NCBI GenBank assembly: GCA_013178295.1
Contig: JABLWW010000009.1
Location: 1 to 64,000, forward strand
DNA from: Anaerolineae bacterium
GTDB lineage: Bacteria; Chloroflexota; Anaerolineae; Anaerolineales; Anaerolineaceae
Reading direction: 5' to 3'
DNA: 64,000 nt
The position numbers and the translations under genes were made by a program. Below, piece by piece: positions 1 to 7,281 of the stretch; position 1 is the first letter of the stretch; each line of letters begins with the position of its first letter. The notes beneath the pieces are model-generated. The model was not told the DNA's origin. It saw only the letters and a program-made list of their open reading frames with translations, and did not search any database.

Positions 1-311
1 TGAACGCATACATACCCCCTGTGTGGGAAGAGATAGGTAAATTATGAAATTGAGTTGACTACCGTTACGGATGTACCCATAATTGTCCCGCAAAAGACAT
101 TATATCACAGAATGATAAGAATGTTTCCGTCAATTTTCCTGGCTTTCTGGGTGTGTCCAATGGGTTGGTTAGCGCACCGCACAAAATCGTCATACAATAT
201 GTATTGTAGGACACAAAATGCCCAAAAATGCCCTCGAAATGCCCGTTTTTGAGGGTAAAAAGGGGCGCAAATCACGTCGCACAATGTTTTTGGTATAAAG
301 AATGAACGCTT
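1..311. other. Intergenic, no supported gene
   Basis: AT-rich DNA with only short open frames that resemble no family I know. It lies upstream of a phosphoesterase remnant and may be what is left of the deleted 5' part of that gene or of element-end DNA. No tRNA, repeat or terminator was recognised. Confidence 0.4.
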
Positions 312-494
312 TTGTACCCGCACCGTCCGATTGTTCCTTTGGAAGATGGATGGATCAATTTTCATGGTCATATTCATAACATTCCACCGCCTCCTGAAGG
401 ATGCAATTTGAGGCCCAACCATATCAATATGAGCATCGAGGTCAGAGAATACCGACCTTGGAGATTGAAAGACATCATTAACTATTTATGCTAA
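312..494 (+). pseudogene. 3' remnant of a small calcineurin-like metallophosphoesterase
   Basis: The 60 codons read like the C-terminal end of a small metallophosphoesterase: a GWINFHGHIHN stretch (the HGHIHN metal-binding motif of the family) followed by an INMSIEVREYRPWRL segment, the usual closing strand and tail. The metal-binding DxH, GD and GNHD motifs that should precede it are absent: an in-frame stop lies at 303-305 and I found no matching fragment in other frames upstream. The frame opens with TTG and has no visible ribosome site. I read it as a truncated gene rather than a functional short protein. Confidence 0.5.
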
Positions 495-658
495 AAAGCT
501 GTGATATCAATTTATCCAACCAAAACCAAGTGGAAAACAAATTGGAAAGGTTTTAATGAGGATAAACGCCACTTAGTAGAGTGTCGTTTTTTTTTTCATA
601 AGTATCTGTGTAGAAGTCCCCTGATTCCCATGGCGGAAAAGGGTGTTGAAATAACCGA

Positions 659-700
659 TTGAACTTTATACTAATCACGATTATAATAATTTTGATTAGT
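659..700 (+). promoter_or_regulatory. Promoter with flanking operator dyad for the 733 ATPase gene
   Basis: TTGAAC at 659-664 and TATAAT at 682-687 are spaced by 17 bp. An 8-bp perfect inverted repeat, ACTAATCA (670-677) and TGATTAGT (693-700), brackets the -10 box and would suit a repressor. The downstream gene begins at 733. Confidence 0.7.
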
Positions 701-732
701 ATTAGATAAACTGCCTTCTCATGGAGAAAACC

Positions 733-2142
733 ATGTTCATTGACCGAAAGATGGAACTTGATTTATTGGACCAACGCTATCGATCCAATCAGGCAGAACT
801 TTTCGTCCTGTACGGCCGCCGCCGAGTTGGAAAAACAGAATTGTTGCGTGCATTTTGCGCAGATAAGCCGCACATCTTTTTTATCGCCACATTGAGCAGC
901 GATTCAGAGCAATTGGCCACCTTCTCGCAACAGGTCTACGGCTTCACCCACGCGGATGTTCCCGCGGGTTTTACCTTCCCTTCCTGGGAGGCGGCCTTCC
1001 AGGCGTTGGTCGAACTACCGATGCAATCCAAGCCAATCATCGTTCTGGATGAATTCACTTATTTGATCAGCGGGAACAAAGCCATTCCATCCATTCTGCA
1101 GAAAGTGTGGGATGAAAAACTCAAGAACACACAAATCATGATGATTTTGTGCGGATCGTATATTGGTATGATGGAAACAGAAGTGCTCGGGTATCAGGCT
1201 CCTTTATATGGGAGGCGAACAGCCAGCACGCTCCTGCGCCCCATGGACCTGACTTCCTCTGCACTGTTTTTTCCAGGCTATTCCGCAGAGGAAAAATTCA
1301 TCACCTGGGCGGTAGTTGGCGGAATGCCTTATTATTTGCGCACGTTCCAAGACAGCCAGGATATTTTTTCCAATATTCGGCAACATATTTTGGATTCACA
1401 GACCGGCACGTTATTCAACGAACCGCGTTTACTTCTAATGGAAGAACTGAGAGAGCCGCGAAACTATTTTTCCATTTTGAGGGCAATCGCGCAAGGTCGA
1501 GCACGGTTGAATGAGATTGCACAAGGCGCAGGTATAGGGGAGGTAACGACGGTTGCGCGTTATCTGGATCTTCTCCAGCAAATGAGGTTAATTACACGGC
1601 GTGTGCCGGCCACCGAAACGCAGCCAGAAAAGAGCAAAAAAGGAATTTACCAAATTGATGACCATTTCCTGCGTTTCTGGTTTCGCTATGTTCATCCCAA
1701 TCAAAGTAGTCTTGATCTTGGATTAGCGGATGCGATTCTCCAGCAGCGAATTAAGCCAGATTTGGATCATTTTATCGCCGCTGCCTTTGAGGAAGCCGCG
1801 ACAACATTCACCGGACATCTAGCCCAAGCTGGAGAATTGGACTTTTTCCCTGAGAGAATCGGAGGATGGTGGAATCGCGACGCAGAGATCGATGTTCTCG
1901 CGATCAATCTTTCTGACAAGATCGCCTTGGTTGGAGAGTGTAAATGGACCGTTCATCCGGTTGGTACGAGTGTTTTGGATGATCTCAAGCAAAAAGTTGT
2001 GGTTTTAACGAAAGACCATGAAATTAAGAAAGTTCAATTCGCCATATTTGCTCGCAACGGTTTTACCCCTGATCTCGAAGATAGATCCGAGCGAGAGGGG
2101 ATACACTTATTTACAGTTGATTCCTTAGTCAACCGAGTTTGA
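733..2142 (+). CDS. AAA ATPase with DUF234-type C-terminal domain
   Basis: A P-loop ATPase of the archaeal/bacterial 'ATP-binding protein, DUF234' group. Walker A is YGRRRVGKTELL near residue 30 and Walker B is IIVLDEFTYL near residue 110. A winged-helix segment follows around 260-300, and the C-terminal third has an EIDVLAI ... ECKW pattern like a PD-(D/E)XK nuclease fold (GECKWT near residue 395). Function in the family is not established; many members sit in accessory DNA. The upstream ATG at 721 is in frame, but GGAGA at 724-728 is a good ribosome site for the ATG at 733, giving MFIDRKMELD, the usual family start. It has its own promoter (659-687) and is not in an operon with the following IS remnant. 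Confidence 0.8.
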   Translation: MFIDRKMELDLLDQRYRSNQAELFVLYGRRRVGKTELLRAFCADKPHIFFIATLSSDSEQLATFSQQVYGFTHADVPAGFTFPSWEAAFQALVELPMQSKPIIVLDEFTYLISGNKAIPSILQKVWDEKLKNTQIMMILCGSYIGMMETEVLGYQAPLYGRRTASTLLRPMDLTSSALFFPGYSAEEKFITWAVVGGMPYYLRTFQDSQDIFSNIRQHILDSQTGTLFNEPRLLLMEELREPRNYFSILRAIAQGRARLNEIAQGAGIGEVTTVARYLDLLQQMRLITRRVPATETQPEKSKKGIYQIDDHFLRFWFRYVHPNQSSLDLGLADAILQQRIKPDLDHFIAAAFEEAATTFTGHLAQAGELDFFPERIGGWWNRDAEIDVLAINLSDKIALVGECKWTVHPVGTSVLDDLKQKVVVLTKDHEIKKVQFAIFARNGFTPDLEDRSEREGIHLFTVDSLVNRV

Positions 2143-2434
2143 ACTGACATTTGATGTCCCCCTAGGATAAGCCCTTTTCGCTTGCTATACTCAATCTAAT
2201 CTGACAACTTAATTATTTATTCTTTCAATCGTTAGCCGGACTCTACCTGCTGGATGTGCACTTCAAAGGCGCATGAGCACGAGTGTCTGGCTTTTGTTTT
2301 TAAAACTTACCTGGAGGATCTACTAGGTTACTAGGTACTAGGTTAGTGTATCATTCTTTCTGTAAAATCCAGAACCTTAACAAAAGTAGTGAGTCAGAAG
2401 TATCCTAAGGTCACCAAACCAAAAAGGAGAACCA
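2143..2434. other. Intergenic with short TACTAGGT repeats
   Basis: No gene is supported. Around 2322-2345 the sequence ACTAGGT(TA) is repeated three times in tandem, just before the transposase remnant. It may be IS-end or insertion scar DNA. A GGAG-type ribosome site precedes the 2435 ATG. Confidence 0.35.
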
Positions 2435-3013
2435 ATGACTCACCAAAAAGATTATACCCTTTCTGCAAGCACAATCGAGGAGTTATCACGCAACGGATTT
2501 GAGGCAATTCCAGAAATGGTGCGCGTCTTGCTCAACAGCATTATGCAGGCCGAACGGGCTAAATACCTCCAGGCTGGAGAATATGAGCGCAGCGAAAACC
2601 GGAAAGGGCATGCCAACGGATACAAGCCAAAGACAGTGCGAACGCGCATAGGCGAAATCACCTTTTCCATACCACAGGTTCGGGAAGGAGGTTTTTACCC
2701 CTCAGCGCTGGAGAAACATGGAGAAATCAGGCTTGCGGAAGGTGTTGTGGAGAAGTTGCAGCGGCTCAGTGTCTCGACTGTCAAACGGGTTCTCAAAAGG
2801 GTTGGGCGCAGCGAGGAGAAACTGGCATACCGCAAGCCCAAACGCTCACGCAGCCAGCGCCGCAAAGATGCCTACCCGATGCGCAAGATTGCGTGGGATA
2901 TTGCCGAGCCGGGACATTTCGAAGTTGATCTGGTGCACCACTGTGGTGAAAGCGCCGTCGGTGAGTACATTTCAGTAACATTTTCTTTTGAACCAACCGA
3001 ACGTTTTCGGTAA
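2435..3013 (+). pseudogene. Truncated, possibly chimeric transposase
   Basis: Residues 1 to about 90 resemble the N-terminal part of IS256 (mutator) transposases (AIPEMVRVLLNSIMQAER, then ENRKGHANGYKPKTV and IPQVREGGFYPSALE). From about residue 105 the sequence changes to something like an rve/ISNCY-type catalytic domain start (EPGHFEVDLVHHCGESAVG). The frame ends after only 192 codons, inside the terminal repeats of another insertion element (2971-3030), so the last 15 or so residues are not transposase. The catalytic triad is not complete, so the product cannot be an active transposase. Confidence 0.65.
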
Positions 3014-3030
3014 CATTATCTTTTGACTTG
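2971..3030. repeat. Two direct repeats of an IS-end type
   Basis: TTC(A/G)GTAACATT(T/A)TCTTTTGA occurs at 2971-2991 and again at 3007-3027, a 36-bp step, followed by CTTGACA at 3027-3033. Repeated transposase-binding sites of this kind are typical of IS termini. The array cuts the transposase frame at 2435-3013, so it marks an IS insertion or deletion junction. No transposase belonging to this end is present downstream. Confidence 0.5.
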
Positions 3031-3079
3031 ACACGGGTTTTTGGACAAAGAAATACACGCTTTTGTCACTGCGTAGAGG

Positions 3080-3126
3080 TTGCTTTGAGGTTAGAAGCAG
3101 GGTATAATATAACCAGTCAGACTGGT
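3080..3126 (+). promoter_or_regulatory. Promoter and perfect 15-bp operator of the Phd/PIN module
   Basis: TTGCTT at 3080-3085 and TATAAT at 3103-3108 are spaced by 17 bp. Directly after lies ACCAGTC-A-GACTGGT (3112-3126), a perfect palindrome over the expected transcription start. Phd-family antitoxins autoregulate at such dyads. Confidence 0.75.
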
Positions 3127-3143
3127 CTATTATGAGGTGTACC

Positions 3144-3398
3144 GTGAACATCTGGCAGCTTCAGGAAGCAAAGGCTCGCTTCAGCGAGCTGGTCGAGCGC
3201 ACCCTGCGCAACGGGGCGCAGATCGTCACCCGCCGCGGCAAAAAGGTGGCGGTGATCTTGCCCTACGAGGAATACCGCCGCCTGACTGCCCCCCACAGCA
3301 GCCTGGCGCAATTTCTGCTCGAATCCCCTCTGGCAGGGTCAGAACTGCTCATTGAACGGGACAAAAGCCTGCCCCGTGAGGTGGATTTACAGCCATGA
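3144..3398 (+). CDS. Phd/YefM-family antitoxin
   Basis: An 84-residue protein with the Phd/YefM fold: MNIWQLQEAKARFSELVERT, then GAQIVTRRGKKVAVILPYEEY, the classical antitoxin core. Its N-terminal half should bind the 3112-3126 palindrome and its C-terminal half should neutralise the PIN toxin encoded next. An ATG at 3132 is in frame, but the GTG at 3144 follows GAGGTG by about 6 nt and gives the family's usual first residues. It overlaps the toxin gene by 4 nt (ATGA), so the two are translationally coupled. Confidence 0.85.
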   Translation: MNIWQLQEAKARFSELVERTLRNGAQIVTRRGKKVAVILPYEEYRRLTAPHSSLAQFLLESPLAGSELLIERDKSLPREVDLQP

Positions 3399-3820
3399 CG
3401 TACCTGCTGGATACCTGCGTCCTCTCCGAATTTGCCCGCCGTCAGCCCGATGAGCGGATGGTGCGCTGGCTCTCCGCAGCCGATGAGGAAAGCCTTTATC
3501 TCTGCGTCCTTACGATTGGTGAAATCCAGCACGGCATCGAGCGTCTGGAAGATTCGCCCCGCAAAGATGAACTGTGCCGCTGGCTTGAAAACGACTTGCT
3601 CTTGCGTTTCGAGGGACGTATTTTGTCGCTGGATGTCCGTACGCTGCTGGTCTGGGGGGAATTGTCCGGGCGGCTGGAACGGCAGGGGTGGAAACTGCCC
3701 GCTTTCGATGGCTTGCTTGCGGCAACTGCGCTGGCGCATGACCTGATCCTGGTTACCCGCAACACGACCGACTTTACCCATACAGGCATCCGTCTGTTCA
3801 ATCCGTGGGAGGAAGGATGA
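3395..3820 (+). CDS. PIN-domain toxin (VapC/FitB-like ribonuclease)
   Basis: A 141-residue PIN protein. The acidic active-site residues are visible: D6 in YLLDTCVLSEF, E in TIGEIQHGIERL, and D in PAFDGLLAATA and TRNTTDF. The FitB-like pattern 'LLDTcVLSE...R' and the length match Phd-linked VapC/FitB toxins, which are Mg-dependent RNases. Coupled to the Phd antitoxin upstream; its 3' end overlaps the recombinase start by 4 nt, so toxin, antitoxin and recombinase may share a transcript. Confidence 0.85.
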   Translation: MTYLLDTCVLSEFARRQPDERMVRWLSAADEESLYLCVLTIGEIQHGIERLEDSPRKDELCRWLENDLLLRFEGRILSLDVRTLLVWGELSGRLERQGWKLPAFDGLLAATALAHDLILVTRNTTDFTHTGIRLFNPWEEG

Positions 3821-4635
3821 ACCCTGTAACGGATTTTCTCTCCACGCTCACCAGCCAGCGTACGATTGACCGCTATCGCGCTGCGCTGGAGGAATTTGCC
3901 GCCTGGTACAGGCAGACCAACGGCACAGAACCCGACTGGCAGCTTCTCACCGCCGTTGAGGTCAAGGATTACATTGCCCACCTGCAAGCGGTCAGGCGGT
4001 TATCGCCCGCCAGCGTCAACCTGCGTCTGGCGGCGATCCGCTCGCTGCTGCGCCATCTGGGACGCAGCCTGCGGGTGCGGGGTCCAAAACAGGAGCTGCC
4101 GCCCATCAAAGCCCTGACGCCGCGTGAACTGGGCAGGCTGCTGGCGGCTGCTGAAGGTAGCCCAAGAGATTACGCCATCCTCAACCTGCTGGCAAGGGCA
4201 GGGTTGCGTGTGAGCGAGGTAACTGCCCTGCGGCTGGAGGATGTGGAACTCAACGGGCGTTCTGGCTGGCTGACCATCAAGAGCGGCAAGGGCAACAAGA
4301 CCCGCCGTGTGCCGCTGGGCAGTGAAGCCAGGCAAATCCTCAAAGCCTGGCTGGATGTGCGCCCAAAGGCGCAGGCGCAGACCGTGTTTATCTCCCGCAG
4401 CGGTCTGCCGCTGGGCACCCGTGATGTCCAGCGCCTGGTGGCGGAGTATGCCCGCACGGCAAAAGTGGAGTGCACGCCGCACACGCTGCGGCATACCTTT
4501 GCGACAAGGGCAATCGAAAAAGGCGTTGACCTGGCGACCCTGCAAGCCCTGCTGGGGCACACACGCCTGGAAACCACCGGACGCTACCTGCACCCGACCG
4601 CAGAGCGCATGCAGGAGGCGGTGGAGGGACTATGA
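3817..4635 (+). CDS. Tyrosine recombinase, XerC/XerD-like integrase
   Basis: A 272-residue tyrosine recombinase. The N-terminal SAM-like core-binding domain (about 1-90: TIDRYRAALEEFAAWYR, RLSPASVNLRLAAIRSLLRHLG) is followed by the catalytic domain. Catalytic residues: Arg in LLARAGLRVSEVTALRL, Lys in IKSGKGNKTRRVPL, HTLRH, GHTRLETT, and Tyr in GRYLHPTAE. The size is that of a simple Xer or integron-like enzyme without an arm-binding domain. An ATG at 3805 is in frame; GGAGGAAGG (3808-3816) favours the ATG at 3817. It is the only site-specific recombinase in the window and so the best candidate for integrating the element, though its distance from the tRNA makes this inference. Confidence 0.85.
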   Translation: MNPVTDFLSTLTSQRTIDRYRAALEEFAAWYRQTNGTEPDWQLLTAVEVKDYIAHLQAVRRLSPASVNLRLAAIRSLLRHLGRSLRVRGPKQELPPIKALTPRELGRLLAAAEGSPRDYAILNLLARAGLRVSEVTALRLEDVELNGRSGWLTIKSGKGNKTRRVPLGSEARQILKAWLDVRPKAQAQTVFISRSGLPLGTRDVQRLVAEYARTAKVECTPHTLRHTFATRAIEKGVDLATLQALLGHTRLETTGRYLHPTAERMQEAVEGL

Positions 4636-4745
4636 CCGCCTATCTCAAAGGTCGGCTGCATGATGTGGCAACCGACATCCTCACCCTTGCCCAAAACCCT
4701 GACGGTGAGCTGTGGGTGGAACGGCGGCGAGGTACAGCGAAGTAA
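4632..4745 (+). CDS. 37-residue protein coupled to the recombinase
   Basis: The ATG overlaps the recombinase stop codon (ATGA), and the frame runs 37 codons (MTAYLKGRLHDVATDILTL start, basic WVERRRGTAK end). I do not recognise a family. The coupling, together with an end just before the next promoter (4753), suggests it is translated. It could be a small recombination accessory protein or just an open frame. Confidence 0.4.
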   Translation: MTAYLKGRLHDVATDILTLAQNPDGELWVERRRGTAK

Positions 4746-4752
4746 TTACATC

Positions 4753-4781
4753 TTGACACAACAACGTACGTGCGCTATAAC
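4753..4781 (+). promoter_or_regulatory. Promoter of the VapBC-like module
   Basis: TTGACA at 4753-4758 and TATAAC at 4776-4781 with a 17-bp spacer. The spacer holds the self-complementary ACGTACGT, a possible ribbon-helix-helix operator. A GGAGG ribosome site precedes the 4799 ATG. Confidence 0.75.
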
Positions 4782-4798
4782 AAAAGCGGAGGTGTACG

Positions 4799-5089
4799 AT
4801 GAACCTGTATCGCACGCAACTACTTTTGGACACTGCGCAAGTGCGCCGCTTGCGAGAGATGGCCGCCCGCGAGGGCAAGAGTATCTCTGAAATCGTCCGC
4901 CAAATTTTGGACGAACATTTTGCCGAGCGTGAGCGGATGGCGCAGGAAAAGAGGTTTGAGACGCTGCGCAAGCTGGACAAAATCCGCGAGGCAACCGCAA
5001 AATACGGCGCGTACAAGGGCGACCCGGTCAATGATGCCCGCAACGAACGCGAGGCGGAAAGCGAGGACGTATGGCGGCAGTGGTCATAG
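4799..5089 (+). CDS. Ribbon-helix-helix antitoxin (VapB-like)
   Basis: A 96-residue protein whose first 45 residues form a ribbon-helix-helix DNA-binding domain (MNLYRTQLLLDTAQVRRLREM, then GKSISEIVRQILDEHF). The charged tail (EREAESEDVWRQWS) is the likely toxin-binding part. It overlaps the PIN toxin gene by 19 nt. As in other RHH antitoxins it would bind its own promoter at 4753-4781. Confidence 0.8.
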   Translation: MNLYRTQLLLDTAQVRRLREMAAREGKSISEIVRQILDEHFAERERMAQEKRFETLRKLDKIREATAKYGAYKGDPVNDARNEREAESEDVWRQWS

Positions 5090-5511
5090 ATGCCAACCTG
5101 GCGATAGGGCTGGTGCGGCAGATGCCTTTCTCTGCCGCTTTTCGCACGCTGATTGAACGCTGGCTTGTGGAAGGCGTGAGCATTGCCGTACCCGCGCTGT
5201 GGGACTACGAAATCGTCAGTGGATTACGCAGGCTGTGGCAGCAAAACGCCATCACCCGCGAGGAGGCGTTTGCTGGTCTGGAACTGGTTATGTCGCTAGA
5301 GATACAACGTTCTCCAGCGGAGCAGGATTTGCTTCTCTCTTCCCTGCGCTGGGCGGAGCGGTTAGGACAAAGCAAAGCCTACGATGCGCAGTATGTTGCG
5401 CTTGCGGAGCAGCTGCACGCTGAATTCTGGAGCGCAGATGAAAAGCTGGTCAATGCGCTGAAGGCGCTGGAGGTGGACTGGGCGCATTGGATTGGCGAAG
5501 TGCAATCTTGA
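5071..5511 (+). CDS. PIN-domain toxin (VapC-like ribonuclease)
   Basis: A 146-residue PIN protein: VVIDANLAIGLV carries the first catalytic Asp, YEIVSGLRRLW the Glu, KAYDAQYVALAE and FWSADEKLVNAL the further acidic positions. It should be an RNase held in check by the RHH protein encoded just upstream. Its stop codon sits inside the -35 box of the next toxin-antitoxin promoter, so the modules are packed without spare sequence. Confidence 0.8.
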   Translation: MAAVVIDANLAIGLVRQMPFSAAFRTLIERWLVEGVSIAVPALWDYEIVSGLRRLWQQNAITREEAFAGLELVMSLEIQRSPAEQDLLLSSLRWAERLGQSKAYDAQYVALAEQLHAEFWSADEKLVNALKALEVDWAHWIGEVQS

Positions 5512-5556
5512 CACATTTATTATACAGATATATATTACACATAAATAATGTGTAAT
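5508..5556 (+). promoter_or_regulatory. Promoter with 9-bp perfect operator dyad of the MazEF-like module
   Basis: TTGACA at 5508-5513 and TATATT at 5531-5536 with a 17-bp spacer. ATTACACAT (5534-5542) and ATGTGTAAT (5548-5556) form a perfect inverted repeat with a 5-nt centre that overlaps the -10 box and start point, as expected for autoregulation. The -35 box overlaps the stop of the preceding PIN gene. Confidence 0.8.
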
Positions 5557-5571
5557 TAACGGATGTGTAAC

Positions 5572-5817
5572 ATGGTGTTTGAACGTGTACAAATCATTCT
5601 GGAACGTGATCAGCGCAGGGAGATTGCCCGCATTGCCCGTGAGGAAAAGCGGAGTATCTCGGAAGTGACTCGCGGGCTGCTCAAACTGGCGCTGCGTGAA
5701 CGCCAGCGGCGGCAGATGGAAATAGCGGCGCAAATCCTTGAGCAGGATTACCAATCGGACCCCGAACTAACCGCTTTCACTGCCATGGATGGGGAAGATT
5801 GGGATGAAGCGCGGTGA
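5572..5817 (+). CDS. Ribbon-helix-helix antitoxin paired with a MazF-like toxin
   Basis: An 81-residue RHH-type protein (FERVQIILERDQRREIARIA, KRSISEVTRGLLKLALRERQ) with an acidic tail (SDPELTAFTAMDGEDWDEAR) that should wrap the toxin. The ATG at 5563 is also in frame; the start at 5572 better matches family N-termini. It overlaps the toxin start by 14 nt. Confidence 0.75.
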   Translation: MVFERVQIILERDQRREIARIAREEKRSISEVTRGLLKLALRERQRRQMEIAAQILEQDYQSDPELTAFTAMDGEDWDEAR

Positions 5818-6148
5818 AGTGTGGCTGGTTAACCTCGACCCGACAGTGGGTGCAGAAATTCGCAAGACCCGACCCGCGGTGATTGTGTCCAGCGACCTGG
5901 TAGGCGTTCTGCCTCTACGGGTGATTGTGCCGCTCACCGACTGGAAAGACCGCTATGCGGTTGCCCCATGGATGGTACGGATTGACCCGGACCCACAGAA
6001 CGGTCTGGAAAAGGCTTCTGCGGCGGACTGTTTTCAGGTGCGCTGTGTGGCAACCGTTAGGCTGGTCAGGCGGTTAGGCAGCGTTACCCCGGCGGCATTG
6101 GAGCAAATAGAGCGCGGAATTGTCAATGTGCTGGAATTGGAAAGGTGA
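5804..6148 (+). CDS. MazF-like endoribonuclease toxin
   Basis: 114 residues with the PemK/MazF fold: MKRGEVWLVNLDPTVGAEI, KTRPAVIVSSD, VIVPLTDWKDRY and ASAADCFQVRCV, the last holding the region where MazF toxins have their conserved Thr/Ser and Gln. MazF proteins cut single-stranded mRNA at short motifs. An ATG 15 nt upstream (5789) is in frame, but the family begins at MKRGEVW and GGGGAAGA lies just upstream of 5804. Its stop overlaps the start of the WGR gene (GTGA). Confidence 0.8.
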   Translation: MKRGEVWLVNLDPTVGAEIRKTRPAVIVSSDLVGVLPLRVIVPLTDWKDRYAVAPWMVRIDPDPQNGLEKASAADCFQVRCVATVRLVRRLGSVTPAALEQIERGIVNVLELER

Positions 6149-6438
6149 CTTCTGTATGCCCTTCCTCACGAACGGTTAGCAAAGTGTCCCGCGAGTGGCT
6201 GCTTACCCGGGTTGATCCTGCAAAACGCTGCTACCGATGGTATCGGGTACATGTCCAGGCAACACTTTTGGATCCCTTTGCGGTGGTGTGCGCATGGGGC
6301 AGTTTGCGGACAAAATATCGCCGCCAGCGCAGTATCCCCTGCGCTGGATGGGTAGAAGCAGAGCGCACGGCGGAGAAGATCATCGAGCAAAAACTGCACA
6401 GAGGATACAAGGAAAAAAGCTTTTTAACTGTTGCGTGA
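6145..6438 (+). CDS. Stand-alone WGR-domain protein
   Basis: 97 residues. The segment CYRWYRVHVQATLLDPFAV, CAWGSLRTK, GWVEAERTAEKIIEQKLHRG matches the WGR domain (a small nucleic-acid/nucleotide-binding module found in PARPs, some polyA polymerases and bacterial single-domain proteins); here the signature is WGS rather than WGR. GTG start overlapping the MazF-like stop, so it is in the toxin operon. It may modulate the toxin or be a passenger; its function is not known. Confidence 0.65.
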   Translation: MTSVCPSSRTVSKVSREWLLTRVDPAKRCYRWYRVHVQATLLDPFAVVCAWGSLRTKYRRQRSIPCAGWVEAERTAEKIIEQKLHRGYKEKSFLTVA

Positions 6439-6440
6439 TT

Positions 6441-6480
6441 GCACACGCGCGGGATACCCCCCTGCGAAATTTGCTATCAT
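6441..6480 (+). promoter_or_regulatory. Conserved 36-bp operon-head element, copy A, with leaderless promoter
   Basis: Positions 6441-6476 (starting GCACACGCGC, ending TTTGCTA) are identical to the reverse complement of 21572-21607. The element ends in an extended -10 (TGC followed by TATCAT at 6475-6480), and the ATG at 6487 lies 6 nt further on, exactly where transcription should begin, so the mRNA would be leaderless. No -35 consensus is present, so an activator probably binds the conserved GC-rich part. Confidence 0.7.
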
Positions 6481-6486
6481 GCAAAT

Positions 6487-7281
6487 ATGCCGCGCAGTGC
6501 AACAACACCCGAACCGCAGCCATACCGTTTCTTCGGAACGTTCGCCGGGCTTCCTTTCTGGCCCGGCGGACTGACGCTGCTCTCCGCTGCCCCCGGCATT
6601 GGTAAGACAAGCTGGCTGCTGCGCATGATCATGGAAGCCGCGCAGCAGGGCTTCCCCGCCGCGCTGGGCTGCTACGAACACACCGCAGAAGAACTCAAAT
6701 ACCGCCTGCGTTTGCAGGCAGAGGCAGCGGTTGGCGGAGCACATGGCAAACCGGACGCGTACCAGGTCGAGGCTCTGCTCGCAAAAAGCGGCGAGGCAGT
6801 CTTGATTCCGCTCTCGGATCAGGAAGACACGATCCGCGGCATCGAAGAAATGCTGCTTCAGGACTATAACTTTCCCGTACATGCCCCGGCGCTGCTGGCA
6901 GTGGACTACCTCCAGCGCATCCCGGTCATCGGCGTGACCGGTATGGTGTCAGAGGAGCGGCGCGGCGGCGAAGCCGCCGCCATGCTGCGCTCGATGGCGC
7001 GGCGTCACGGCTGGGCAGTTATCGCCGCATCCGCTTTGCGCGCATCCGCTTTCGAGGAGCACGCCAGCGAAATCGATCTGTCCGCTCTGCTCGGCGATGA
7101 ACGGGTAACTTATGAGCCCGACCGCGTCTTGATGATGTGGCGCAAAAGCCTCAAACCCTGTGGCTGCGCAGAAATCATCGTCAAGACGCTCAAAGACCGC
7201 ACCGGACCCACAACAAGCTGGCAGATGGAATTTTGGGGCGAACGTTTCTATCCCGCACTGAATGGAGAGCAGCATGGCTGA
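6487..7281 (+). CDS. DnaB/RecA-fold ATPase heading the + transfer operon
   Basis: 264 residues with a RecA-like core as in the DnaB helicase C-terminal domain. Walker A is SAAPGIGKTSWLL (about residue 38), Walker B is PALLAVDYLQRIPVI (DYLQ as in DnaB), followed by a sensor-like VIAASALRASAF. The N-terminal DnaB primase-interaction domain is missing, so this is a single-domain ATPase of the KaiC/DnaB-C type. ATG 6487 is preferred to upstream codons because the promoter element occupies them. It overlaps the next gene and probably acts in element DNA processing or transfer. Confidence 0.7.
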   Translation: MPRSATTPEPQPYRFFGTFAGLPFWPGGLTLLSAAPGIGKTSWLLRMIMEAAQQGFPAALGCYEHTAEELKYRLRLQAEAAVGGAHGKPDAYQVEALLAKSGEAVLIPLSDQEDTIRGIEEMLLQDYNFPVHAPALLAVDYLQRIPVIGVTGMVSEERRGGEAAAMLRSMARRHGWAVIAASALRASAFEEHASEIDLSALLGDERVTYEPDRVLMMWRKSLKPCGCAEIIVKTLKDRTGPTTSWQMEFWGERFYPALNGEQHG

